A stretch of 19,932 nucleotides of DNA from Collinsella sp. Its GTDB lineage: Bacteria; Actinomycetota; Coriobacteriia; Coriobacteriales; Coriobacteriaceae. Location: contig DXMU01000022.1 in NCBI GenBank assembly GCA_019414025.1, positions 1-19,932 of the forward strand. The letters run 5' to 3'. The notes below the pieces were generated by a model that saw nothing but the letters and a program-made list of their open reading frames with translations, was not told the origin of the DNA and searched no databases. Below, in pieces: positions 1 through 6,960 of this stretch. The translations under genes and the position numbers were made by a program. Numbering within the stretch: the first letter of the stretch is position 1; each line of letters starts with the position of its first letter.

Positions 1-252
1 AGACCGGAGGGGCCCCGCGGGCGGGAATCGCGCACTCCATATTTTGTTCACAAATGAATAGAACCCTCAGTTGCTTCGCTGAGGCCGTATTCGAAGCAGC
101 AGCTTCTGATATTGGCGATGACCAGCTGTTTTATGAGTATTGAGACATCGGTCATCTCTGGAGCGCTACTTTACTCCAAAGGCATCAGCTATTTGTTTCC
201 CATCGGTAAAAGGCGGGTTTTGTTCGCCAAGCGTTCTTATATATAGATAGAT
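1..252. other. Left-edge stretch without a recognisable gene
   Basis: I see no convincing gene here. The plus strand has an open frame entering from the left edge and stopping at the TGA at 141-143; its only ATG is at 54-56, giving about 29 residues, and nothing in it is recognisable. A 6-bp inverted repeat (CCTCAG/CTGAGG, 65-70 and 79-84) encloses the heptamer GCTTCGC at 73-79, which recurs in the repeats near tRNA-Gly. From about base 40 the composition becomes AT-rich, as in the adjacent traX region. Confidence 0.4.
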
Positions 253-308
253 ACGGGTTCGAACCCATGAAAGGGCGACAAAAAAAGACAGCCAACCGAA
301 GTTGACCG
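253..308. repeat. Direct repeat copy 1 (left boundary of the traX segment)
   Basis: This 56-base segment is nearly identical to 1490-1544: two substitutions (290 vs 1526, 304 vs 1540) and one extra A in an A-run. It starts with the perfect palindrome GGGTTCGAACCC, the shape of a tRNA T-arm, continues through a shared 17-base spacer, and ends in a terminator-like hairpin with a TTCG loop read on the minus strand. The two copies lie 1237 bases apart and bracket the AT-rich traX gene. The copy beside the tRNA carries that tRNA's terminator, so this one may be a duplicated attachment site; that is inference. Confidence 0.8.
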
Positions 309-310
309 CT
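280..310 (-). terminator. Terminator-like hairpin in repeat copy 1
   Basis: Read on the minus strand, GCGGTCAAC, loop TTCG and GTTGGCTGT form nine pairs, three of them G-U, followed by seven T. Compared with the tRNA-Lys copy at 1517-1546 the sequence has changed but most of the stem still pairs. It would end transcripts coming from traX and the small frame at 313-591. Confidence 0.65.
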
Positions 311-312
311 TT

Positions 313-591
313 CTATTCTATGCTGGAGCATCCAGAGGGTGCTTCCGAACTCGTTTTCTCGCTGCCATTCATGCTTTCGAAGCATCTTTCGACCTTCGCA
401 GTCTCATGTTTTGAGGATCTGCCGTGTTTATCACTGTTATCAATGAGTGTGTGGAAGTGATCCTCATACAGATTCATGCGATCCGCCAGAGAACTGAGAA
501 GCATCTTTCTGCAGCCCTCGTTGTCTATCCTCGCATCTCTCAGGTCTTCCGGAAATTCACAAGCAGTCTTAGGGTCAATTTGTTTCTGCTT
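313..591 (-). pseudogene. Possible gene remnant downstream of traX
   Basis: The minus-strand frame is open for 92 codons from just after a TGA at 592-594 to a TAG at 313. The first ATG is only at 504, which gives 63 residues, and no strong ribosome binding site precedes it. The sequence is hydrophilic and helix-like (for example SSLADRMNLYEDHFHTL) and the codons look plausible, so it may be the C-terminal end of a protein whose start has been lost. I do not recognise a family. It begins about 20 bases after the traX stop on the same strand, in the same AT-rich segment, and ends just before the terminator hairpin at 280-310. A chance open frame cannot be excluded. Confidence 0.3.
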
Positions 592-613
592 TCAGAGACT
601 TGTTTGAGAGTTT

Positions 614-1411
614 TTAAAGACAGTTCAAAACAATAAGCGAGACACCATAAAGCAGAGCAAGATGTGCCGGATAGAAAATGTAGAAGAAATATTTCAGCTT
701 CAGCCCTCGCTTGCCATTATAAAGATTGATAAGCAACAACGAAATTATCGCGGCAGCAACATCAGGATTAAAAATATTAGCTGTAGTGAACTCAAATCCG
801 CCGCCAATTATATGGCATGACGAAAGGAGCACTGCACATACTGCAGCAAAGAACATCTTAGCTTTGCTGTCGTGGAATAAATAGAATGCAGCCACAAGCA
901 GAATGCCATACGCACCGCCATCCAGCTTAGTGTATTCAGCTGCCAGTGCTGTCAAAACAATCAGAGCAATTTCTGCAATGTGCCTCTTCCATTTTGAAAG
1001 ACTTTGTATCTTTTCCAGAATAATCAAAAAGACCAAGGAAAGCAGGAGCTCATACATAACATTCTGTTGCCGAAGGTCAAATAGCTGCCCGGTTTGAACG
1101 AAATCGTATATGGGCTCCGCAATGATTGCGAAGACAAGCATATTTCGCAGGTACTTCTTTATGTCATGAGTATGCAAAAATCCCTCAACTATCAAAAAGC
1201 AAAATAAGGGAAATGCAATTCTGCCAAGAACATGAAGCACATCCGAAGCCTCGCTTAGAATCGCCCACTGCTCGTCTGATATCTGATTGTACGATGCGTG
1301 AGTCATGATTCCATTGGTCAGGACGATCCTGCTTACATGATCGAGAACCATCGAAATGGCCGCTATTATCTTTAATGTGCTGCCGCTAATTCCGTATCTA
1401 TCTGTTTTCAT
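614..1411 (-). CDS. TraX-family membrane protein
   Basis: The product is a 265-residue polytopic membrane protein. The N-terminal ISGSTLKIIAAISMVLDH and the later GRIAFPLFCFLIVEGF and YIFYPAHLALLY segments match the TraX family pattern. The F-plasmid member is needed for pilin N-acetylation; stand-alone chromosomal members in Gram-positive bacteria are mostly uncharacterised and may modify surface molecules, so function here is inferred from family only. I count seven or eight hydrophobic segments. The frame extends upstream of 1411 as an arginine-rich stretch lying in the repeat and terminator region, so I chose the ATG at 1411, preceded by AAAGGA about eight bases away. The gene is much more AT-rich than the genes to its right, is bracketed by direct repeats, and has no conjugation genes next to it: all signs of acquisition by transfer. 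Confidence 0.85.
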   Translation of the reverse strand: MKTDRYGISGSTLKIIAAISMVLDHVSRIVLTNGIMTHASYNQISDEQWAILSEASDVLHVLGRIAFPLFCFLIVEGFLHTHDIKKYLRNMLVFAIIAEPIYDFVQTGQLFDLRQQNVMYELLLSLVFLIILEKIQSLSKWKRHIAEIALIVLTALAAEYTKLDGGAYGILLVAAFYLFHDSKAKMFFAAVCAVLLSSCHIIGGGFEFTTANIFNPDVAAAIISLLLINLYNGKRGLKLKYFFYIFYPAHLALLYGVSLIVLNCL

Positions 1412-1426
1412 TTTGTTTTCCTTTCG

Positions 1427-1448
1427 TTGGGTGGGCCGTCGGGGGTTC
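1427..1448 (-). repeat. Partial copy of the tRNA-Lys 3' end
   Basis: These 22 bases match 1557-1578, the 3' end of tRNA-Lys plus flank, at 21 of 22 positions (1441 differs from 1571). The match stops inside the T-loop. The copy lies 130 bases from the original, on the same strand, with short hairpins and the tRNA-Lys terminator in between. The same arrangement is seen at the tRNA-Gly locus. Confidence 0.75.
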
Positions 1449-1490
1449 AGCCTGCTCCGCAGGCGGCCGCTGCGGCGCTCCGCGCCTCGA
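1449..1490. repeat. GC-rich hairpin cluster between tRNA-Lys 3'-end copies
   Basis: Two perfect five-pair hairpins are visible: CCTGC-TCC-GCAGG (1451-1463) and GGCGC-TCC-GCGCC (1474-1486). Between them lies a shorter GCCG-CTG-CGGC. On the strand carrying the tRNA the loops of the two five-pair hairpins read GGA, so both contain the heptamer GCGGAGC. This is neither coding sequence nor a normal terminator, since no T-run follows. Confidence 0.7.
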
Positions 1491-1544
1491 CGGGTTCGAA
1501 CCCATGAAAGGGCGACAAAAAAGACGGCCAACCGAAGTTAACCG
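1490..1544. repeat. Direct repeat copy 2 (right boundary of the traX segment)
   Basis: This is the partner of 253-308. It begins with the palindromic T-arm-like GGGTTCGAACCC and ends inside the tRNA-Lys terminator. Because it includes a working part of the tRNA-Lys transcription unit, it is the more likely resident copy and 253-308 the duplicate. Confidence 0.8.
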
Positions 1545-1546
1545 TC
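1517..1546 (-). terminator. tRNA-Lys intrinsic terminator
   Basis: On the minus strand GACGGTTAAC and GTTGGCCGTC form a ten-pair stem (two G-U pairs) closed by a TTCG tetraloop and followed by six T. It begins 15 bases after the tRNA-Lys discriminator base, the expected place. Confidence 0.9.
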
Positions 1547-1561
1547 TCAACAATCTTTGGG

Positions 1562-1634
1562 TGGGCCGTCAGGGGTTCGAACCCTGGACCTTGGGATTAA
1601 AAGTCCCCTGCTCTGCCAGCTGAGCTAACGGCCC
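1562..1634 (-). tRNA. tRNA-Lys (anticodon TTT)
   Basis: The minus strand folds as a full cloverleaf of 73 nucleotides. The acceptor stem GGGCCGT (1628-1634) pairs with ACGGCCC (1563-1569), the D-arm begins AGCTCAGCTGGCAGAGC, the anticodon loop is ACTTTTAAT with TTT, and the T-arm contains GGTTCGAACC. The discriminator is A and CCA is not encoded (CCCA follows). It sits 28 bases after the aminopeptidase pseudogene, has its own promoter, and its 3' end is duplicated at 1427-1448. Confidence 0.97.
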
Positions 1635-1643
1635 GCGGGTGGC

Positions 1644-1672
1644 ATTGTACCACGGTCTGGGACTATTCCCAA
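1644..1672 (-). promoter_or_regulatory. tRNA-Lys promoter
   Basis: The minus strand reads TTGGGA (1667-1672), a 17-base spacer, then TACAAT (1644-1649). Transcription would start around 1637, a few bases before the mature tRNA. The -35 box overlaps the last codons of the aminopeptidase pseudogene. Confidence 0.75.
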
Positions 1673-2943
1673 CTCCATTGGCCGTTCTGGAAAATCACAA
1701 CTTCACGTCCATCAGGCGTAATGCCCGTAATATCGATGTCGTCCGTGCCGATCATAAAATCGACGTGCGTGCTCGAGACGTTAACACCATGCTCCAGGAG
1801 CTCCTCCTTGGACATGTCGTACCCACCCTCGATGCATTCGGGGAAACCGACACCTAGCGCGAGATGGCAGCTAGCGTTCTCGTCATAGAGCGTATCGTAG
1901 AACAGAACACCACTTTCGCGGATCGGCGTGTTCTTGGAAATGAGCGCGGCTTCTCCCAGGTGAGCAGCGCCCTCGTCCGTATCGATGATACTTGCAAGCG
2001 TTGCCTTGCCCACGCGGGCGTCGTAGTCCACCACGCGGCCGCCCTCGAACTTAATCCAAAAATCGTCGACCTTATTGCCGTGGTGGATGAGCGGCATGGC
2101 CGAGTACACGATACCGTCGGCGCGCATGCGATCGGGCGAAGTGAAGACTTCCTCGGTGGGAATGTTGGGGAAGAAGGGGTGCCCATCGGGCGTCTTGCCC
2201 TTGCCGCCGGCCCACTCGTGACCCTTCGTCATGCCAATCATCAGATCGGTTCCATTTGCCGCGGTGTAATGCAGGCAGTCGAAACGATTGTCGTTCAGGA
2301 AACGCAGGTTCTTTTCGAATGCGGCGTCATGGAGCTCCCAGTCGCTCTCTGGGTCCTGGCCATCGGCGCGAGCGGTGTGCAGAATCGCATTCCACAGCTT
2401 CTAGATTGCAACCTCGTCGGCGTCTCCCGGGAACACCTCGCGCGCCCAAGCCACGACCGGAGCGCCGGCGATGCACCACGGATTGATGTTGTAATCCAGT
2501 CCACGGCGGAAAACTTTGCACTGCGTGTTCTTTGCCTTAGAAGCTGCAGCGGGCTTAGCGGGATCGATGCCCTTAAGGGCGGCGGGGTCCGCACCCTCGA
2601 TAAAGATAAAGCAGGCACCGTCCTGGGCCAGGGAATCCAGCTGCAGGCGCTTCCACTCGGGCGTCTGCTCAAAATAGCTTTTCTCGACATGCTCGTACGT
2701 GAGCCTCGTCACGGCATCATCGGCCCAAATGACCGTCACGTGGCCGGCGCCGGCAGCATAGGCCTCCGCGACCACCACGCGCGCAAACGGCGCGCACTCA
2801 ACCGGAGACTGAACGACGACTTCCTGGCCGGGCTTAACGTTTACGCCCTTGCGGACAACCAGGCGCGCATAGTTTTTAATCTTGGGCTCCAGGGACTTCA
2901 TACCCTCCAGGGTCTCTTCGACCGTCAGGGCAGCTCGAATCAT
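1663..2943 (-). pseudogene. M29-family aminopeptidase, interrupted by an amber codon
   Basis: The frame from ATG 2943 (GGAG just upstream) to TAG 1663 spans 426 amino-acid positions, the normal length for M29 (AmpS/PepS) metallo-aminopeptidases, but codon 181 is TAG (2401-2403). Both sides are in the same frame and the sequence continues directly as KLWNAILHTARADG, the conserved K-L-W helix of the family, so this is a point nonsense change (CAG to TAG would do it), not a frameshift. The metal-site motifs are all beyond the stop: TEEVFT with E265, GE331, H360 and HVD with H393/D395. These enzymes are cytosolic and release N-terminal residues from peptides. Termination would leave an inactive 180-residue N-terminal half. 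A restart at ATG 2241 would give residues 235-426, without the N-terminal domain. Sequencing error or a strain polymorphism is possible. Confidence 0.88.
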
Positions 2944-2970
2944 GTGCCACTCCATCTATCTATAGAACAG

Positions 2971-3002
2971 TAAAAAGGCGCGCCGCAAAAACGACGCGCC
3001 TT
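2971..3002 (-). terminator. Intrinsic terminator after the purC-linked membrane protein
   Basis: On the minus strand AAGGCGCG and CGCGCCTT form an eight-pair stem around a T-rich loop, followed by TTTTTA. It lies 31 bases after the stop of the membrane protein gene and just ahead of the aminopeptidase start. A TATAGAT at 2958-2964 could be the -10 box of the downstream gene, but I see no good -35. Confidence 0.85.
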
Positions 3003-3032
3003 ATATCTTAGCGATAAGTATGTATGCAAACG

Positions 3033-3608
3033 CTACTTCTTCTTGGAGTCCTTCTTGTCCTCCTCGGCAGCTGCGCGCTCGATAAGAGCGTTGAGCTTGT
3101 TCTCGGACATGCCCTCGGCCTGCGCGCGGTACATGTTGCGCAAGGGACGAATACGAGCGAAGTCGTAGATAAAGTCACCTAGGATGATGACATAGGACAA
3201 AACGATGCCGACCATCTGGACAGGGCTGGACACCATGCCAGCGGGAGCGAAGTACAGCGAGGCCCAAATTGCCACGACGAGCACCATGCCAATGGCGAGC
3301 ACAATCCACCAGATGCGACGGCGCTTGGTGTAGTCCTCGTCCTGCTTGAGGAGGATATTCGACACCGTATAGATGCGGTCCTCCTTGGCGCGCTGCTTAG
3401 CCTTGCGGGCGCGCTTCTCCTCTTTAGAGAGGCCCTCGAGGTTCTCGCCCTTCTCGAGCTCTTTGCGGCGTGCCTTAGACGAAGCCGGCACGACGCGAAC
3501 GGAGCTCGCTGCTTGGCGGGCGGGCTTAGCAGATGCGGCAGACTTGCGCGCAACCCCGGTAACTTCGTGGGATTGCGTGCGCTTGTTCGTGGCGCTACGG
3601 GTACTCAC
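3033..3608 (-). CDS. Two-helix membrane protein with basic N-terminal tail
   Basis: The product is 191 residues and I do not recognise a named function. About 80 N-terminal residues are Ala/Ser/Lys/Arg-rich and likely disordered, with a charged helical stretch LSKEEKRARKAKQRAKED around 60-77. Two membrane segments follow (about 99-120 and 128-148), then a cytoplasmic tail ending in DKKDSKKK. The layout resembles small actinobacterial membrane proteins of DUF type, but I cannot assign one. Translation starts at GTG 3608, the base directly after the purC TAA. The AAGGAG that serves it lies inside the end of purC, eight bases before the GTG, so translation is probably coupled to purC. A clear terminator follows. 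Confidence 0.8.
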   Translation of the reverse strand: MSTRSATNKRTQSHEVTGVARKSAASAKPARQAASSVRVVPASSKARRKELEKGENLEGLSKEEKRARKAKQRAKEDRIYTVSNILLKQDEDYTKRRRIWWIVLAIGMVLVVAIWASLYFAPAGMVSSPVQMVGIVLSYVIILGDFIYDFARIRPLRNMYRAQAEGMSENKLNALIERAAAEEDKKDSKKK

Positions 3609-4496
3609 TTATGCGTTCTCCTTCATGCTTGTGAACTGGGAGCCCGTGATGATCTGGAAGGCCTCGCAATAGCGCTCGGACGTGCCATCGATGACCTCGG
3701 CGGGCAGGTGCGGGGTCTCCCCCGTCATATCCCAGTTGGCCTTGAGCCAATTGCGGACGAATTGCTTGTCGTAGCTAGGCTGGATCTTGCCCTCCTCGTA
3801 GCTGGCAGCAGGCCAGAAACGGCTGGAGTCGGGCGTGAGGCACTCGTCGATCAGCGTGACCTTGCCATCGATGACACCAAACTCGAACTTGGTGTCGGCA
3901 ATGATGATGCCACGGGTCGCGGCGTACTCGGCAGCGGCCTTGTAGATCTTGAGGGAAAGGTCACGAATCTGCGTGGCGATGTCCTCGCCCACGATCTCGC
4001 AGCAACGCTCGAACGAGATGTTCTCGTCGTGGTCACCGATCTCGGCCTTCGTGGACGGCGTGAACAACGGCTCGGGAAGCTTGGAAGCCTCGGTCAGGCC
4101 CTCAGGCAGCTGGATGCCGCAGACGGTGCCGTTCTCGTCGTAGGTCTTCTTGCCCGAACCGGTCAGATAGCCGCGGACGATGCACTCGATAGGAATCGTC
4201 TGGGCCTTCTTAACCAGCATGGCGCGGCCAGCGAGGTAGTCACGATACTCAGCGAACTCCTCGGGGAAATCCGCCGGGTCGATGGAAACGAGATGGTTGG
4301 GGACGATGTCGGCAAACTTATCGAACCAGAATGCCGAGATGCGATTGAGCACCTCTCCCTTAAACGGAATCTCGTCGGGAAGAATGAAGTCGAACGCAGA
4401 AATGCGGTCGGTGGCGACCATCAGCAGGTTTTCACCGGCATCGTAAATATCACGAACCTTGCCACGGGAATCCGGACGACGCTCCATCGTTGTCAC
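3609..4496 (-). CDS. purC: Phosphoribosylaminoimidazole-succinocarboxamide synthase
   Basis: SAICAR synthase joins aspartate to CAIR with ATP in de novo purine synthesis, in the cytosol. Recognisable blocks include the N-terminal SRGKVRDIYDAGENLLMVAT, DRISAFDFILPDEIPFKG, ECIVRGYLTGSG, LFTPSTKAEIGDHDENIS and LIDECLTPDSSRFWP, in family order. The frame reaches a GTG at 4505, but the only Shine-Dalgarno, AAGGAG (4506-4511), touches that codon. The GTG at 4496 is eight bases away and is the better start, giving 295 residues. The length is that of the longer bacterial/yeast-type enzymes. The membrane protein gene follows with no gap. About 110 bases separate it from the kinase stop upstream; they hold a TGCGGG/CCCGCA hairpin but no promoter I can call. 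Confidence 0.95.
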   Translation of the reverse strand: MTTMERRPDSRGKVRDIYDAGENLLMVATDRISAFDFILPDEIPFKGEVLNRISAFWFDKFADIVPNHLVSIDPADFPEEFAEYRDYLAGRAMLVKKAQTIPIECIVRGYLTGSGKKTYDENGTVCGIQLPEGLTEASKLPEPLFTPSTKAEIGDHDENISFERCCEIVGEDIATQIRDLSLKIYKAAAEYAATRGIIIADTKFEFGVIDGKVTLIDECLTPDSSRFWPAASYEEGKIQPSYDKQFVRNWLKANWDMTGETPHLPAEVIDGTSERYCEAFQIITGSQFTSMKENA

Positions 4497-4527
4497 GTGA
4501 GTCACTCCTTACCAAAATACGACAGTA

Positions 4528-4548
4528 ATGCGGGTTCTTTCCCGCACG
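4528..4548 (-). other. Hairpin between the histidine kinase gene and purC
   Basis: TGCGGG and CCCGCA form a six-pair stem with a six-base loop between the kinase stop and the purC start. No T-run follows on the minus strand, so it is a weak candidate terminator or a leader structure of purC. Confidence 0.4.
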
Positions 4549-4605
4549 TTTTCGCAAACTCGGAGCGGCAGGGACGAAACCCCTCCTTCACCGAATAGCG
4601 AAAAG

Positions 4606-6171
4606 CTAGTGCTCCATTGTAGTAGATGCCGCGTCCGCCGTGTGCTCGCGAGGCAGATGAATCGTAAAAGTCGTACCCTTTCCAAGCTCCGACTCCACGG
4701 ATATGTAGCCGTGATGGCGCTCGACGATCTGTTTAGTCACGGCGAGGCCCACGCCCAGACCGCCCGCCTCACGGGCACGGCTGGCATCGGCGCGCCAAAA
4801 ACGGCCGAAGATGCGCGACAAGTCATCCTTGGCAATACCGATGCCGGTATCAGAAACGGCAATGCTGACGTGTTTGCGGTCACTGAGCACCGACACCACG
4901 ACCCAACCGCCCTCGGGGGTGTAGCGCATGGCGTTGCTCATGAGATTGATGACGCATTGTGTGATCATGTCGGGATCGGCTTCGACGACATCGTCGTGAC
5001 CTTGGGTCTCGTCAGCAAAGCGCAAGCGCAGATCGCGGTCGACAAACAGGCGCTCCTGGGCATTGACGATGGAACGCACGAAAGGAACCATGTCCACCGG
5101 CTCAAGGTTGAGCGGAGCCGTGCTGTTTTCCATGCGCGACAGGTCGAGCATCTGCTGCACCAGACGAGCCAGGCGACGCGTCTCGGAAGCAACAGTCTCC
5201 AAGTGCTCATCGTCGGTAGGATATACGCCATCCTGCATGGCCTCGACCGTTGCGAGCATGGCCATAAGCGGCGTGCGAAGTTCGTGAGCCACGTCCGAGG
5301 TCAAACGTTTCTCGTGTTTCATATCCTTCTCGAGCGAAGTGGCCATCTCATCGAATGTCTCACCCAGTTGATCGATCTCGTCATCGCCGCGCAAGCCCGT
5401 ACGAGCAGACAGATCGCCATCGCGAATTTGCTTGGCCGTGCTGGTAATACGGTGAATCGGCTTGGTGAGCATGCGCGACACGAGTGATCCGATAACGACC
5501 GAAATGCAAACTGCAACAACCGCAGCAAGGGCCATGGCGTTAAAGGTCTTCTCCCTAAACGCAGAATCTGCCTTGGTGAGCAAGGCATCGGAGCCGATGG
5601 CCCACAGCTTTACTTGTCCGACATGCTCGCCGGAAGACGTTATGATTTCGACGTTTGCAACGCTATCGGAGCCGGTGGGGGCCGACGAGACCGGACTATG
5701 CGATGCTTTTTTCCCGCTCGAGCTGCTCGACGGCGATTCGTTCTCGCGCACATCGGCGGTCGCGCTTGCCGAAGGCCATGAGTCGTCATAAACGACAACG
5801 CCTTTCTTGTTGACGACCTGCATACCCAAATCGTCGGACACCAAACTCGATGTCGCGACCGTACGTAGCTCGCCCGCAGTCCAATTGCCGTTTTCCTCAT
5901 ACGACGTCGCAAGCTTTTCAGCAGCGGAATTTGCGATTTCGACGATATTGGAGCGCGTGTAATCCGAAAAGACCGTGCCCCACACAACAGAGACCACGCC
6001 CACCAGCACCAATACCGTCATGAGCGATGTCAGAGCAAAAGCAAGTGCCATGCGCGAGGGATAGCTCATCGTTGGCCTTGAATCGGAGCGAGGCGTGTTC
6101 CAACTAGCCTTGGAACCCGCCTCGCTCTCCTGCTTGTGCTTTTGTCCGATTTCAAAGCGCGCAGGTGTCAT
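4606..6171 (-). CDS. Membrane sensor histidine kinase
   Basis: This 521-residue kinase has a basic, hydrophilic N-terminal tail of about 40 residues, a first membrane helix (about 41-64), an extracytoplasmic sensor region (65-210) with a Ser-rich linker near 140-165, a second helix (211-233), a HAMP domain (234-286), the phospho-acceptor H-box SDVAHELRTPL with His296, and an ATPase domain with N413, DTGIGI (441-446), FGRFWRADAS and GLGVGL (471-476). All catalytic motifs are intact. It follows the response regulator by 11 bases on the same strand, and its ribosome site (AGGGA) overlaps the regulator stop, so they form one operon and a signalling pair. The stimulus is unknown. The long tail before the first helix is unusual; an internal start such as ATG 6069 (MSYPSRMALAF) would remove it, but 6171 has the better ribosome site. 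Confidence 0.95.
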   Translation of the reverse strand: MTPARFEIGQKHKQESEAGSKASWNTPRSDSRPTMSYPSRMALAFALTSLMTVLVLVGVVSVVWGTVFSDYTRSNIVEIANSAAEKLATSYEENGNWTAGELRTVATSSLVSDDLGMQVVNKKGVVVYDDSWPSASATADVRENESPSSSSSGKKASHSPVSSAPTGSDSVANVEIITSSGEHVGQVKLWAIGSDALLTKADSAFREKTFNAMALAAVVAVCISVVIGSLVSRMLTKPIHRITSTAKQIRDGDLSARTGLRGDDEIDQLGETFDEMATSLEKDMKHEKRLTSDVAHELRTPLMAMLATVEAMQDGVYPTDDEHLETVASETRRLARLVQQMLDLSRMENSTAPLNLEPVDMVPFVRSIVNAQERLFVDRDLRLRFADETQGHDDVVEADPDMITQCVINLMSNAMRYTPEGGWVVVSVLSDRKHVSIAVSDTGIGIAKDDLSRIFGRFWRADASRAREAGGLGVGLAVTKQIVERHHGYISVESELGKGTTFTIHLPREHTADAASTTMEH

Positions 6172-6182
6172 ATGTGATTTCC

Positions 6183-6905
6183 CTATTTCTCGTCCGACTT
6201 ATCGGTCTTGGCCGGAGCCTCGAAGCGATAGCCGACACCATGAACGGTGTAGAGCCACTTGGGCTTCTTGGGATCATCGCCCAGCTTGGCGCGAAGGTTC
6301 TTCACGTGGCTATCGATGGTGCGCTCATAGCCCTCAAAGTCGTAGCCGAGAACCTTCTCAACCAGCTCCATACGGTTGTAGACACGACCGGGATGACGAG
6401 CAAGCGTGGTGAGCAGCTTAAACTCAGAAGCGGTCAGGTCCACTTCCTTGTTCTCGACCAAGATCTTGTGGCCCGAGATATCGATGACCAGATCGCCGAA
6501 GTCGAGTACCTCGACGGCGGGCTCGTCGGCCTGATGGGCACGGCGGAACAGAGCGCGAACGCGGGCGACGAGCTCGCGCGGCGAGAACGGCTTGATCAGA
6601 TAGTCGTCGGCGCCGAGCTCAAGACCGATAATACGGTCCTCGATCTCACCCTTGGCGGTAAGCATGATAATGGGCACATCCGAGGTATCGCGGATAGTGC
6701 GGCAAACGCGCTCACCGGGGATCTTGGGGAGCATAAGGTCGAGCACAACCAGGTCGAACTGGTGCTTCTCGAACTCCTCGATCGCGGACTGGCCGTCGCC
6801 GACGCCCACAACCCAGTAGCCTTCGCGCTCGAGATAGGCAGCGACGGCGTCACGGATTGCCTTCTCATCCTCGACCAGCAGAATCTTTTTTGCATCTGAA
6901 GCCAT
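6183..6905 (-). CDS. OmpR/PhoB-family response regulator
   Basis: The product is 240 residues. The receiver domain (about 5-120) shows the acidic pair in VEDE, the phospho-acceptor Asp56 in VVLDLMLP, Thr83 in MLTAKG and Lys105 in IKPFSPREL. A winged-helix DNA-binding domain follows (about 130-232) with ASEFKLLTTLARHPGRV, ERTIDSHVKNLRAKLG and YTVHGVGYRF. It would be phosphorylated by the kinase encoded just downstream and bind DNA as a dimer. I place the start at ATG 6905 because a strong G-run (AGGGGGG) lies seven bases upstream; a TTG at 6926 in the same frame overlaps that site and is unlikely. A TAAAAT (6945-6950) could be its -10 box, without a clear -35. Sequence alone does not tell PhoP-, MtrA- and RegX3-like subfamilies apart. 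Confidence 0.95.
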   Translation of the reverse strand: MASDAKKILLVEDEKAIRDAVAAYLEREGYWVVGVGDGQSAIEEFEKHQFDLVVLDLMLPKIPGERVCRTIRDTSDVPIIMLTAKGEIEDRIIGLELGADDYLIKPFSPRELVARVRALFRRAHQADEPAVEVLDFGDLVIDISGHKILVENKEVDLTASEFKLLTTLARHPGRVYNRMELVEKVLGYDFEGYERTIDSHVKNLRAKLGDDPKKPKWLYTVHGVGYRFEAPAKTDKSDEK

Positions 6906-6960
6906 AACACGGCCCCCCTGTCTCAATTAGCTAAGAACAAGCCCATTTTAACGCACCTGA

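Noticed and set aside
54..143. Plus-strand open frame entering from the left edge (about 29 codons from ATG 54)
   Set aside because: Too short to support, with no recognisable motif; it may be the end of a gene outside the window, but that cannot be shown.
185..385. Minus-strand 66-codon frame across repeat copy 1
   Set aside because: It crosses the terminator hairpin and the T-arm palindrome, so it is not a plausible gene.
1412..1531. Upstream extension of the traX frame by 40 codons
   Set aside because: It lies within the repeat/terminator/hairpin region and is Arg-rich; the ATG at 1411 has its own ribosome site.
1663..2943. Frameshift as cause of the aminopeptidase split
   Set aside because: Both halves share one frame and translation is continuous across 2404-2242 apart from the single TAG.
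1864..2973. 369-codon open frame on the plus strand opposite the aminopeptidase pseudogene
   Set aside because: It is antisense to a frame with clear M29 motifs, has no ribosome site or family features, and reflects GC-rich codon bias.
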